From JAHZKS01 sp047404135 (lineage in GTDB: Bacteria; Pseudomonadota; Alphaproteobacteria; Rickettsiales; JABSSG01): a DNA stretch of 64,000 nucleotides. Position 1 is the stretch's first letter. Each line of letters begins with the position of its first letter. Below are positions 43,342 through 52,308 of this stretch, piece after piece. The position numbers and the translations under genes are program-made. The stretch covers positions 113,876 through 177,875 of the forward strand of contig JBDOIT010000006.1 in NCBI GenBank assembly GCA_047404135.1. The letters are read 5' to 3'. The notes beneath the pieces are model-generated. The model did no database searches. It saw nothing but the letters and a program-made list of their open reading frames with translations, and had not been told where the DNA came from.

Positions 43342-44215
43342 TAAACTGAAAAAAAATATCTTTATAAAATCTTTATTTAAGTTCAATCGAGATCATGGAT
43401 TTGAGCATTCCGGTTATATAGCCTTCCTTACATTATTTGCAATTATTCCTATATTCATGATTATCCTTGCTGCAATGAGCTTAATTTATGAAACAAACGC
43501 AGGGGTAGAGATTATTAAAATAATCATAAACTTCTTGCCCGATTATGCTTTATCCGTTATACAACCTCAAATACATGAGATTTTTTCTACACCGTCTACA
43601 CATTTTATAAGTTTTGTATTTTTAGGCTCTCTTTGGACAACATCATCATCCCTTGAAGGTATGAGAGTAATATTTAACAAAATATATAGAGTGCATAATC
43701 CTCCATTCTTTCTCTTAACTAGACTAAGCAGCATTTTGCTATTCTTCGCTCTAATACTAATATCTGCAATATCATCATTTCTATTTACATTATTACCTCG
43801 AATCTTAGATATCACAGAACATATTTTACATCATAAAATACCTAGCTTTATAAGCTTTTATGCTTCCGGAGCGCTAACATTTTTGATACTTACTACGCTT
43901 GTGAGCGCAATCTATTTAGGCTTTACCAACAAAAAAATGCATATAATTGAAGTGTTACCTGGAGCAATACTAACTATCTTCCTATGGAATATCAGCACTA
44001 GCATATTAACATACTATGTCACTAACCTATCAAATTTTGATGTAGTATATGGGAGTCTCGCTGGTGTGCTCATTATGCTAATATTCTTTTATATCATCAA
44101 TGTCATCTTGATATACGGCGCAACAATAAATTATTTATTTAAAAGAGATCACCCAGCGTTACTGAGTAAGCTAATAAAGCTCTTTGCGCTTCAAAAAAGT
44201 AGAAAAACAAAATAA
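43331..44215 (+). CDS. YihY/BrkB family membrane protein
   Basis: A 294-residue protein with six helices. The family features are HSGYIAFLTLFAIIPIFMIIL near the N-terminus, the W-T-S-S-S-L-E-G-M-R stretch (about 98-108) and the late VVYGSLAGVLIMLIFFYI helix. Once called ribonuclease BN, it is now regarded as a membrane protein of unknown function. The start lies in the end of the yraN pseudogene; the 3' end overlaps convergent znuB by 45 nt. Confidence 0.9.
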   Translation: MRGSKLKKNIFIKSLFKFNRDHGFEHSGYIAFLTLFAIIPIFMIILAAMSLIYETNAGVEIIKIIINFLPDYALSVIQPQIHEIFSTPSTHFISFVFLGSLWTTSSSLEGMRVIFNKIYRVHNPPFFLLTRLSSILLFFALILISAISSFLFTLLPRILDITEHILHHKIPSFISFYASGALTFLILTTLVSAIYLGFTNKKMHIIEVLPGAILTIFLWNISTSILTYYVTNLSNFDVVYGSLAGVLIMLIFFYIINVILIYGATINYLFKRDHPALLSKLIKLFALQKSRKTK

Positions 44216-44959
44216 CACAATACTAGCCAGAACTATAGATGGGCCAGATGGGCCATCCACTAGGTATGATACATATATACCTATAGACACTGCTGCTGCC
44301 CCAAAAATTATAGCCTTCACTAACATACCCGCTGGAGAGACACTAACATTTCTTGCGGATGCAGCAGGCACAACAAGCATAGAAGCAATTAACATCACGC
44401 CAACAATTTTAATAGCAATTGCAATCATAAAAGAAGTAGTGATAAAGAATTCAAAATCCACTCTTTTTGTGTTAATCCCGTCTACATGAGCTATATCTTT
44501 GTTAATCGCTATCATTAATAATTTTTGCCATCTTAGATATAACCATGTTAATACCAATATAGATGCAGCAATAACCACATTAATCTCACCAATGCCCACC
44601 AAAAGAATGTCTCCGAATAGATATGAATAAATATCCACTTGGGTATTTTCAATCAAAAATGGGAGCAGAAACAATCCTAAAGCCAAAAAGCTATAAGAAA
44701 TAATGACCATCATTACATTGCTAACTAAATCTCTCATTGAAATTAACAATATGGAAAAAACAACACTTGACACCATAATGGAAATAGTTATATCTATGCG
44801 AAGCATCAACCCAAGTACGATTCCCAGAACAGCAGAGTGAGACACAGCATCTCCAAAATAAGGCATCTTACGCCACAATACCACGCAACCTAATGGACAT
44901 AACGAAGCTGCAATTGCTATACCAGTAAGTATTGAATATATCAAAAAGCTATCTAGCAT
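44171..44959 (-). CDS. znuB: Zinc ABC transporter permease ZnuB
   Basis: A 262-residue permease of the Mn/Zn ABC-3 family with about eight helices. Segments are PLGCVVLWRKMPYFGDAVSHSAVLG (the usual R.M.y.GDa.sHs motif), SYLFGDILLV, the VDGINTKRVDF loop, and IVGVMLIASMLVVPAASARN. The ATG at 44959 begins MLDSFLIYS and overlaps znuC by 11 nt. An ATG at 45007 would add 16 residues inside znuC. The periplasmic binding protein ZnuA is not here. Confidence 0.92.
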   Translation of the reverse strand: MLDSFLIYSILTGIAIAASLCPLGCVVLWRKMPYFGDAVSHSAVLGIVLGLMLRIDITISIMVSSVVFSILLISMRDLVSNVMMVIISYSFLALGLFLLPFLIENTQVDIYSYLFGDILLVGIGEINVVIAASILVLTWLYLRWQKLLMIAINKDIAHVDGINTKRVDFEFFITTSFMIAIAIKIVGVMLIASMLVVPAASARNVSVSPAGMLVKAIIFGAAAVSIGIYVSYLVDGPSGPSIVLASIVLFCFSTFLKRKELY

Positions 44960-45668
44960 CCTTCCCCTTATGCTTATGTGCGTAAGTAGAAATAACTTCA
45001 GAACCATCTAACTTAAATAAATCCTGGTACGATTTTTTATGCTTTATACTATGGGGCTTACCAGAGCAGTGTACCGTCTTATTTAGACACATCACAGAAT
45101 CTGAAGAGCTCATCACGGTATAAAGATCATGTGAAATCATAATAATGCTTTTCTTTAACTCTGACCTGACCCTATCTATCATTGCATAAAACTTTTTCTG
45201 TCCACTGACATCAAGCCCTTGTATTGGCTCATCCAGTATCAAAAGATCTGGCTCTCCCATTAATGCTCGTGAAAATAGTACCCTCTGTAGCTCTCCGCCA
45301 GATAGATCTACTATTTGAGTGTACAAAATATTTTTTATATCGCCAGCAAACATTATTTGCTCCAAATTATAGTCGGATGTAACCTTGTTTAATAACAAAA
45401 ACTCCCGTACATTTATTGGCACCATAGGGTTTAGGTTGATTTTTTGTGGCATGTATCCTATCGCTAAACCCTTCTTTCTCTCTATTTTTCCAGATGTTGG
45501 CTCTTTGATTCCTAAAATAATCTTTGCTAGGCTAGTTTTTCCACCACCATTTGGGCCAATCACAGTAATGATGTCACCTGAATATAGGTTAAGATCTATA
45601 TCCTTCAGAACAACGCTATGTTTCTTCTTGTACGAGACCTTATTGCACTTTATTAGTAGATCTTTCAT
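44949..45668 (-). CDS. znuC: Zinc ABC transporter ATP-binding protein ZnuC
   Basis: A 239-residue ATPase with Walker A GPNGGGKTS (38-46), LSGGELQRVLFSRAL, and Walker B DLLILDEPIQGLD. The glycine-rich Walker A and the LDEPIQGLD form fit ZnuC. It powers high-affinity zinc (or manganese) uptake with ZnuB. The leader is short: it starts only 15 nt downstream of the terminator that closes ctrA. Confidence 0.92.
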   Translation of the reverse strand: MKDLLIKCNKVSYKKKHSVVLKDIDLNLYSGDIITVIGPNGGGKTSLAKIILGIKEPTSGKIERKKGLAIGYMPQKINLNPMVPINVREFLLLNKVTSDYNLEQIMFAGDIKNILYTQIVDLSGGELQRVLFSRALMGEPDLLILDEPIQGLDVSGQKKFYAMIDRVRSELKKSIIMISHDLYTVMSSSDSVMCLNKTVHCSGKPHSIKHKKSYQDLFKLDGSEVISTYAHKHKGKDAR

Positions 45669-45682
45669 AGTAATAAAAATAT

Positions 45683-45706
45683 AGCCCCATAACTAGTTAT
45701 GGGGCT
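45683..45706 (-). terminator. Rho-independent terminator of ctrA
   Basis: A perfect 24-nt palindrome, AGCCCCAT-AACTAGTT-ATGGGGCT, lies 26 nt after the ctrA stop and is followed on the minus strand by the T-rich tail TATATTTTTATTA. It separates ctrA from znuC. Confidence 0.85.
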
Positions 45707-45732
45707 AAAATTAACTTAGTTCAGCACAGAGA

Positions 45733-46470
45733 TTAAGCTGTAGGAGTTTGAGCGGCATTAGTGATCAACTCAGCTTCTTTTTGAGCTTCGTCTTCGTAAT
45801 CTCTAAGCATATAACCTCTGCCCCACACAGTTTCAACATAGTTTTTCCCCCCAGATGCTTCATACAGTTTTCTTCTAAGCTTACAGACAAACACATCTAT
45901 AATTTTTAATTCCGGCTCATCCATGCCACCATATAGATGGTTCAAGAACATTTCTTTTGTTAAAACTGTACCTTTACGCATAGCAAGCAATTCAAGTATT
46001 GCGTACTCTTTGCTTGTTAAATGAACAGTTTTTCCGTCAACCTCTACAGTTCTACTGTCCAGATTCACACAAACCTTATCAAATCTCAATACAGATTCCG
46101 CATGACCTTTTGATCTTCTAACAATCGCCTGTATCCTAGCTACTAGCTCACCTCTATTGAAGGGCTTTGTTAAATAATCATCAGCACCAAACCCCAATCC
46201 CTTCACTTTTTCTTCTGTGCCAGAGAGACCAGACAGTATAAGCACAGGAACTTTGATCTTCGCAGATCTCAGTTTCAGTAGCACTTCATAGCCATTCATG
46301 TCTGGAAGCATAAGGTCCAGAATGACAATATCATAGTGATTATAAAGCCTACTTACTTCTAGACCTTCTTCGCCACCCTCTACTGTATCACAAATAATTC
46401 CCTCAGAGGCAAGGGCCAGCTCTATTGATCTCGCTGTTGCACTATCATCTTCTATTAGCAAAACTCGCAT
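45733..46470 (-). CDS. ctrA: Cell-cycle response regulator CtrA
   Basis: A 245-residue OmpR-class response regulator. The receiver domain starts MRVLLIEDDSATARSIELAL, with the phosphoacceptor Asp52 in VILDLMLPDMNGYE and Lys in DDYLTKPF. The C-terminal winged helix has HLTSKEYAILELLAMRKGTV and KIIDVFVCKLRRKL. Near-identity of these blocks to CtrA of other alphaproteobacteria is striking. CtrA controls cell division and envelope genes after CckA-ChpT phosphorelay. I choose the ATG at 46470; a longer in-frame start at 46578 would add an unrelated 36-residue tail. Confidence 0.95.
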   Translation of the reverse strand: MRVLLIEDDSATARSIELALASEGIICDTVEGGEEGLEVSRLYNHYDIVILDLMLPDMNGYEVLLKLRSAKIKVPVLILSGLSGTEEKVKGLGFGADDYLTKPFNRGELVARIQAIVRRSKGHAESVLRFDKVCVNLDSRTVEVDGKTVHLTSKEYAILELLAMRKGTVLTKEMFLNHLYGGMDEPELKIIDVFVCKLRRKLYEASGGKNYVETVWGRGYMLRDYEDEAQKEAELITNAAQTPTA

Positions 46471-46592
46471 ATTATATATCCCTTGATTTTCATGACGCTT
46501 CTTGAAATTAACCTTTTTCACCTTAGTATACAACAGGTTAAGGAAATTTTGCACACAAAAAACGCTAAACCTTAACAAAGTATATTAAAATT

Positions 46593-46618
46593 GCCACGCT
46601 AATAATTTTATTTGTGGC
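46593..46618. promoter_or_regulatory. Inverted repeat in the ctrA-clpA divergent region
   Basis: GCCAC (46593-46597) and GTGGC (46614-46618) are separated by 16 bp of AT-rich sequence, and flanking AAATTG and CAATTT (to about 46629) extend the symmetry with a bulge. It lies about 82 bp before clpA and 123 bp before ctrA. It may be an operator or a hairpin in the clpA leader. Weak evidence. Confidence 0.25.
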
Positions 46619-46699
46619 GTTAACAATTTAATAAGGAATTCTTTGTATCATAGTTTTGTAATGTAAATTTCAATATTCTTTTATTAATTAGAGGGTCTA

Positions 46700-49054
46700 A
46701 TGTTATCTAAAAATTTAGAAATGGCTATGCAGGAATCAATCGATATAGCTAGAAGCTATAAGCATCCACAAGCAACGATTGAACATTTGCTATTGGCTTT
46801 AACAAAAGACCCAGACGCAAATGGAGCTTTAATGGCGTGCTCTGTAGACGTACAATCTATCTCTGACAAGATAACCGACCATTTATCTGAGCTTGACCTT
46901 GGTAAAGCGCCAAAAAACGACACAGAGATAGCTCCTAATGTAATATTTCAAAAAATCATACATAGATCTGCTATACAGGCGAATCTTTCTGGTATTAGCC
47001 AAGACATCTCCGGAGTCAATGTCCTAGCGGAAATATTGTTAGAGTCAGATTCTTTTGCATCTCAACTGCTGCACGAACATAATATTACACGACTAGATAT
47101 AATAAATTATCTTATTCATGGTGAAAATTACCAGAATTTTGTACAACAGAAAAACAACGAAGATCCGAATATATTCGTAACAAGGTCTTTTCATTCAGAA
47201 TTTGGCATGCCTCAGTCAGAGGAAAAAACGATGGAAGAGCCAGAGGCACTAAAAAGCTATTGCACGAATCTAAATAAAGCTGCAATGAAAGGAAACATAG
47301 ATGTTCTCATAGGAAGAGAAGAAGAAATCAACAGAAGCATAGAAATTCTATCTAGAAGAGGAAAAAACAACCCGCTATTAGTGGGCGAGCCTGGAGTTGG
47401 AAAAACCGCCATTGTAGAAGGATTAGCTCATAAAATTGCACATGGTAAAGTTCCAAAAATTCTAGAGGGAGCAGTGATATTTTCATTAGATCTAGGGTCT
47501 TTACTTGCAGGAACACGTTATAGAGGAGATTTCGAAGAAAGAATAAAGCAGGTAATTAAAGAGCTAACCGACCTACCCAACTCAATCTTGTTTATCGATG
47601 AAATACACAGCATTATAGGAGCTGGCTCTACAAATGGCAATGCTCTTGATGCTAGTAACTTGCTAAAGCCTGCATTAGCAAGGGGAGAAATACGCTGCAT
47701 GGGTTCCACAACTTTTAACGAGTATTACAAATACTTCGCTAAAGATAAGGCACTCGTGAGACGATTCCAGCAAATCACAGTAGAGGAGCCCACAACTGAG
47801 TCTACAATCAAGATTCTAAGTGGCTTAAGTACATATTATGAAAAATACCACAATGTACACTACACAACAGAAGCTATAGAAGCTGCTGTACTACTCTCAA
47901 AAAGATATATCAATGATAAGCAGCTACCTGACAAAGCTATTGATGTTATTGATGAAGCTGGAGCGCATCTTGCTGTTGCGAATCCATCTAACAAAAAAAT
48001 TAATGTTGAAGTTTCTGATATAGAAGAAACAATCTCAAAAATAGCACAGATACCTTCTGTAAGCGTCACTGCAAATGAAGCTGATCAGCTAAAAGACTTA
48101 GAGAAGCAACTTAAAAATGCAATTTTTGGACAAGATGTAGCTATAGATGCTTTATCTTCTGCAATAAAGCTCTCTAGAGCAGGCCTAAGAAATGCAAAAA
48201 AACCTATGGGTTGTTATATGTTTGCAGGCCCAACTGGTGTTGGTAAAACTGAATTATCCGTTCAGTTAGCCCGTATTTTAAATATGAATTTTGTAAGGTT
48301 TGATATGTCAGAATATCTAGAACAGCATTCTGTAGCAAAATTGATAGGTTCGCCTCCAGGATATGTAGGATACGACTCAGGTGGACTTTTAACAGAGGAG
48401 ATTTCAAGACATCCTTACTCTGTTCTTCTGCTAGATGAAATAGAGAAAGCTCATAAAGATATATATAATATATTGCTCCAAACAATGGACTACGGGACTC
48501 TAACTGACCACCAGGGTAAAAAAGTCTCATTCCATAATACAATTATAATCATGACAACTAATGCTGGGGCACAATTATTAGGCAAAAACTCTCTGGGATT
48601 TGATAGCGAAGACACAACAACTCTTGATAACAAGCTTGAGATTGAAAGAATCTTTGCGCCAGAATTCAGAAACAGATTGGATTCAATAGTGAATTTTAGC
48701 CCTCTCTCTGAAGATATTATACAGAAAATTGTTGATAAATTCCTTGATGAGTTTAGGGAGCAGTTAAAACTAAAAAACACATCTCTGTCTATAACTTCAA
48801 AAGCATATGATCATATCTGTAGTAAAAGTTATGATTCCTTAAATGGGGCAAGGGTAACCGAGAAAGTAATCAATGATATCATAAAACAACCTATTGCAAA
48901 TGAGATACTATTTGGAAAGCTTAGCAATGGTGGAAAGGTAGCTATAGGCCTAAAAAACAGCGCCCTCACCTTTAAAACTGAGGGCCACCCCCCTACTATA
49001 AAAATAACAAAGAAAACGATAGGGAGGGTAAAAAGCAAGTTAAAGCAGGTTTAG
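46700..49054 (+). CDS. clpA: ATP-dependent Clp protease ATP-binding subunit ClpA
   Basis: A 784-residue AAA+ unfoldase. The N-domain has two Clp repeats (about 1-150). D1 has Walker A GEPGVGKTA (229-237) and the arm GTRYRGDFEERIK; D2 has Walker A GPTGVGKTE (510-518) and the sensor region APEFRNRLD. There is no middle coiled-coil as in ClpB/C. The SLGF segment between the D2 Walker motifs and sensor probably contacts ClpP. Shine-Dalgarno AGAGGG sits 5 nt before the ATG. clpS is not adjacent. In alphaproteobacteria Clp proteases take part in cell-cycle regulation. Confidence 0.95.
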   Translation: MLSKNLEMAMQESIDIARSYKHPQATIEHLLLALTKDPDANGALMACSVDVQSISDKITDHLSELDLGKAPKNDTEIAPNVIFQKIIHRSAIQANLSGISQDISGVNVLAEILLESDSFASQLLHEHNITRLDIINYLIHGENYQNFVQQKNNEDPNIFVTRSFHSEFGMPQSEEKTMEEPEALKSYCTNLNKAAMKGNIDVLIGREEEINRSIEILSRRGKNNPLLVGEPGVGKTAIVEGLAHKIAHGKVPKILEGAVIFSLDLGSLLAGTRYRGDFEERIKQVIKELTDLPNSILFIDEIHSIIGAGSTNGNALDASNLLKPALARGEIRCMGSTTFNEYYKYFAKDKALVRRFQQITVEEPTTESTIKILSGLSTYYEKYHNVHYTTEAIEAAVLLSKRYINDKQLPDKAIDVIDEAGAHLAVANPSNKKINVEVSDIEETISKIAQIPSVSVTANEADQLKDLEKQLKNAIFGQDVAIDALSSAIKLSRAGLRNAKKPMGCYMFAGPTGVGKTELSVQLARILNMNFVRFDMSEYLEQHSVAKLIGSPPGYVGYDSGGLLTEEISRHPYSVLLLDEIEKAHKDIYNILLQTMDYGTLTDHQGKKVSFHNTIIIMTTNAGAQLLGKNSLGFDSEDTTTLDNKLEIERIFAPEFRNRLDSIVNFSPLSEDIIQKIVDKFLDEFREQLKLKNTSLSITSKAYDHICSKSYDSLNGARVTEKVINDIIKQPIANEILFGKLSNGGKVAIGLKNSALTFKTEGHPPTIKITKKTIGRVKSKLKQV

Positions 49055-49070
49055 CAAATATAGAAGTAAA

Positions 49071-50141
49071 ATGCTCAGATTTGATTCACCCCCAGCATCA
49101 AATGAAGAAATTCAAGCAGTTTCTGCCTCTCAAAAAGCTATGCTCGGATTTGGAATCGATCGAGTTAACATAAAAACAGTTTCTGGGTCAAGTTTAGATG
49201 ACGTTAAATTAATGTCAGATTTTTCTAACCTTGCATATTATTCTGAAAAAGAAACACATCGTGAAGAACGTGATAACTTTCATAGAGAAGGGTATAGCAC
49301 GCAAATTCTCAGGGAGTTAGAAAGCGATATGCAAGCTGCTATTGTCAAAAAAGATAATGACATTTATATATCTTTCAGAGGAACAAAAACAACAGGCCAT
49401 ATTTTAAAAGACCTAGATGCAGCTTTGACTAACTCAGGTTTTATGTCTGGCAGAGTTCATAAAGGTTTTTATCATGGATTTCAGGATATATGGCCACAAA
49501 TTAGCGATGCTCTTGATTCATTGGCGTCAAAAGATATGAATAAGGATGGCAGCATGGGTAAATCTATAAAAGATTATAATATTCATTGCACAGGACATAG
49601 TATGGGAGGGGCTATTGCAAAAATTGCAGCCCTTTATATGAAAAAAGAGTGGAGTCTTGATAGCAACAAAATGAAGGTTGTTACTTTTGGAGACCCCAGA
49701 GTTTTTGATATAAGACAAGCAAATGAATATAATCACCTTCTTGGAGGTCGTACATTAAGGGTTGCGCAAGTAGGAAAAGACCCTGTTCCCTCTGCTTTAC
49801 CAGGGTCTGTAGGCTTTAAACATGTTGGAGCACGAGTCAAAGTAAATGTTCCAAAAGGACAAAAAGTTCACAGACTCAAGGGCTATAGAGCTGGGATTAA
49901 AGAGTTAAGCAAAGATAATTTCGTAGATTCACGTAAAATATCTGTATATTATGGAATATCTCAATTTTTTAGAATCATAATAGATTTTATACCAGAGCAT
50001 TTAAGGATTATCCTTAAAAAAACTAAAAAATTACTCGGCGTAAAGTCTTGGCATGAAACACAAAAAAAGCCAAAGTCACTCAAGCCACATACAAAACCCA
50101 AAGTTCAGGGCAAAAAGAATCGAACATCGCCAGATCGATAA
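49071..50141 (+). CDS. Class 3 lipase-like protein
   Basis: A 356-residue alpha/beta hydrolase of lipase family 3. The oxyanion segment ISFRGTK (100-106) is followed by the nucleophile elbow CTGHSMGGA (Ser177), Asp237 in VGKDPVPSALP and a histidine (His251 or His267). The N-terminal 50 residues and the C-terminal 90 residues (basic, KKTKKLLGVKSW..., then KP-rich) lie outside the core. No signal peptide is seen. It starts 16 nt after clpA. Its 3' region is repeated as a remnant just downstream. Such lipases in intracellular bacteria can be exported effectors (inference). Confidence 0.83.
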   Translation: MLRFDSPPASNEEIQAVSASQKAMLGFGIDRVNIKTVSGSSLDDVKLMSDFSNLAYYSEKETHREERDNFHREGYSTQILRELESDMQAAIVKKDNDIYISFRGTKTTGHILKDLDAALTNSGFMSGRVHKGFYHGFQDIWPQISDALDSLASKDMNKDGSMGKSIKDYNIHCTGHSMGGAIAKIAALYMKKEWSLDSNKMKVVTFGDPRVFDIRQANEYNHLLGGRTLRVAQVGKDPVPSALPGSVGFKHVGARVKVNVPKGQKVHRLKGYRAGIKELSKDNFVDSRKISVYYGISQFFRIIIDFIPEHLRIILKKTKKLLGVKSWHETQKKPKSLKPHTKPKVQGKKNRTSPDR

Positions 50142-50269
50142 GACATAAAATATCTGCATATTACCTAGTGTCTCAATTCTTCAAAGGAACAATAGATTTG
50201 ATACCAGAGCATTTAAGGCATCTTGTTAAAAAAACTAGAAAGATACTTGGTAGAAAAATTTTGGCATAA
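50141..50269 (+). pseudogene. Duplicate tail of the class 3 lipase gene (remnant)
   Basis: In a frame shifted from the lipase gene it reads RHKISAYYLVSQFFKGTIDL and then IPEHLRHLVKKTRKILG, ending in a TAA. This parallels residues of the lipase near its C-terminus (KISVYYGISQFFRIIIDFIP, then EHLRIILKKTKKLLG). The period to the first copy is 212 bp (TAAAATATCTG at 49934 and 50146). It is either the remnant of a second lipase gene with the core lost or a partial tandem duplication. It has no start signal. Confidence 0.8.
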
Positions 50270-50348
50270 ACCATAATAAAATACACAGACAGCCCGATCA
50301 CAAAAGGTAAAGATCCAGAGAAAAAAGACAGAAAATTGTCAAAATGGC

Positions 50349-50849
50349 TTATTTAGCTGATGCTTCTTTTTTAGGAGGAGCAGACTTTTTTTCTTTCTTT
50401 TCTTCTGCTTTTTTAGAACCAGTCTTTGCTTCTGGTTTTTTCTCAGATACATTAGACTTCTTAGGTTTCTTAGAAGAATCTGAAGAAGCAGGCTTTTTGT
50501 CTACTAACTCTATAATGCCCATCGGAGCTGAGTCACCATATCTGAAGCCGAATTTAAAGATACGAGTATAGCCACCTGCTCTTTTTGCAGATCTAGGACC
50601 AATTTCACCAGTAAGCTTTTTAACTATCTCATTATCACCCAAGATAGAATGAAGCTTTCTAACAGTGTGTAGGTCATCCTTTTTAGAAAGAGTAATAATT
50701 CTTTCAACAAAAGGTCTTAGAACTTTAGCTTTTGCTAGAGTTGTTCTAATTTGCTCATATTTGATTAAAGAAACTGCCATATTCTTCAACAAAGACTTCC
50801 TGTGGGCACTTGTTCTATTTAGCTTCTTTAAACCTTTATTATGTCTCAT
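50349..50849 (-). CDS. rplQ: 50S ribosomal protein L17 with long C-terminal tail
   Basis: A 166-residue protein. The core MRHNKGLKKLNRTSAHRKSL, LLKNMAVSLIKYEQIRTTLAKAKVLRP and GGYTRIFKFGFRYGDSAPMGIIEL blocks are L17. After about residue 112 follows an extension rich in K, E, S and P (KKPKKSNVSEKKPEAK and onwards). L17 without a tail is typically 115-125 residues; alphaproteobacterial forms often have some tail. Last gene of the alpha operon. Confidence 0.96.
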   Translation of the reverse strand: MRHNKGLKKLNRTSAHRKSLLKNMAVSLIKYEQIRTTLAKAKVLRPFVERIITLSKKDDLHTVRKLHSILGDNEIVKKLTGEIGPRSAKRAGGYTRIFKFGFRYGDSAPMGIIELVDKKPASSDSSKKPKKSNVSEKKPEAKTGSKKAEEKKEKKSAPPKKEASAK

Positions 50850-50864
50850 ATCTAATACTAATTT

Positions 50865-51887
50865 TTAGTGAAATGGGTCTTCATGTTTTTTGGAAAGCTC
50901 TTCGATGTTTTCGATCGGCCAGCTTTCAACTTCCATGCCGAACTTCAATCCCATCGAAGCCAATACTTCTTTTATTTCATGGAGTGACTTTCTACCAAAG
51001 TTTGGAGTTCTGAGCATGTCACCTTCGGATTTAGTAACAAGGTCGCCTATATATGCTATACCTTCGTTCTTCAAGCAATTTTGCGATCTTACAGAAAGCT
51101 CTAATTCTTCAACCTTACGCAACAAGTACTTGTTGAAAGGGAGCTCTTCTTCTACTTTCTCTTCTTCAACTTGCTCTTCTTCAAAACTGATGAATGATTG
51201 CAGCTGATCTTGTAGGATTCTAGCAGAAAGACCTAAAGCAACGTCTGGAGCTATTGAGTTATCAGTTTCAATTTTTATAATAAGCTTGTCATAATCAGTA
51301 ACTTGCCCAACACGAGCATTATCAACGTTATATGTTACTGTTCTGACGGGGCTAAATATTGAATCTACCGGTATAAAACCTATTGGAGCGTCATCTGGTC
51401 TGTTCTGCGCTGCAGAAACATAACCTTTCCCTATCTCGCAATTAAATTGCATATCAAGGTTTGCTCCTTTATCTAGAGTACAAATAGTTTGATCTGGGTT
51501 TAAGATCTCCACATCGTGACCTGTTTCAATCATCCCAGCTGTAACAACACAAGGACCAACAGCTTTTAAAGAAATATTCTTTTTAACAGCGGTATCCATT
51601 TTAACTACGATGTTCTTAATATTTAGAATTATTTCTGTTAAATCTTCAGCAACTCCAGGAATTGATGAAAATTCATGCAATACTCCTTCTACTTTTACAG
51701 ATGTAATGGCTGCACCTTGCAAAGAAGAAAGTAATATCCTTCTCAAAGCATTCCCGAGAGTTGTTCCGAATCCTCTTTCTAATGGCTCAACAACCAAAGC
51801 AATTTGCTTCTCTGATTTATTATCCTTATCCTGCAACTTAATGCTAGGCTTAATTAATGAATTCCAGTTTTTTGCTAGTACTACCAC
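50865..51887 (-). CDS. rpoA: DNA-directed RNA polymerase alpha subunit
   Basis: A 340-residue subunit. The N-terminal domain has the FVVEPLERGFGTTLGNALRRILLSS-like assembly motif. An acidic linker (EEEQVEEEKVEEELPF) joins the C-terminal domain ELSVRSQNCLKNEGIAYIGD and GRKSLHEIKEVLASMGL. The start is GTG at 51887, with an AGGA Shine-Dalgarno about 7 nt upstream. The position rpsK-rpoA-rplQ is canonical. Confidence 0.97.
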   Translation of the reverse strand: MVVLAKNWNSLIKPSIKLQDKDNKSEKQIALVVEPLERGFGTTLGNALRRILLSSLQGAAITSVKVEGVLHEFSSIPGVAEDLTEIILNIKNIVVKMDTAVKKNISLKAVGPCVVTAGMIETGHDVEILNPDQTICTLDKGANLDMQFNCEIGKGYVSAAQNRPDDAPIGFIPVDSIFSPVRTVTYNVDNARVGQVTDYDKLIIKIETDNSIAPDVALGLSARILQDQLQSFISFEEEQVEEEKVEEELPFNKYLLRKVEELELSVRSQNCLKNEGIAYIGDLVTKSEGDMLRTPNFGRKSLHEIKEVLASMGLKFGMEVESWPIENIEELSKKHEDPFH

Positions 51888-51918
51888 CTAAATTTCCTAT
51901 TTAAATTAGATTATTAAA

Positions 51919-52308
51919 TTAAACTCTTCTTCTCTTCGGTGCTCTTACACCGTTGTGAGCTATCGGAGTGACATCTCGAATAGAAGTAAGGATAAAACCA
52001 ACAGACATCAACGCTCTGACCGCTGACTCACGTCCTCCGCCTGGTCCCTTAACCTCAACAGAAACAGTCTTCATGCCATGGTCTTGCGCCTTTTTCCCGG
52101 CATCTTCAGCAGTTACCTGCGCTGCGTAAGGAGTAGACTTCTTAGCGCCCTTAAATCCCATCATACCAGAAGAAGACCATGAAATTGTATTCCCCTGAAG
52201 ATCAGTGATATTAATTATCGTGTTGTTAAAAGATGCATTAATATGCACAATACCAACAGATATGCCTTTTCTATTCTTTCTTTTTACTTTACTTAATTCT
52301 GTAGACAT
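51919..52308 (-). CDS. rpsK: 30S ribosomal protein S11
   Basis: A 129-residue protein. HINASFNNTIINITDLQGN, SSGMMGFKGAKKSTPYAAQ and the final DVTPIAHNGVRAPKRRRV are diagnostic. It binds the 30S platform. The start overlaps the rpsM stop by 1 nt. Confidence 0.98.
   Translation of the reverse strand: MSTELSKVKRKNRKGISVGIVHINASFNNTIINITDLQGNTISWSSSGMMGFKGAKKSTPYAAQVTAEDAGKKAQDHGMKTVSVEVKGPGGGRESAVRALMSVGFILTSIRDVTPIAHNGVRAPKRRRV

Noticed and set aside
48204..48542. 112-residue minus-strand ORF in clpA
   Set aside because: Antisense shadow of the D2 AAA+ domain; no ribosome site or family match.
48962..48988. CCCTCA...TGAGGG hairpin near the end of clpA
   Set aside because: It lies within coding sequence 66 bp before the stop and has no T-run, so it is not called a terminator.
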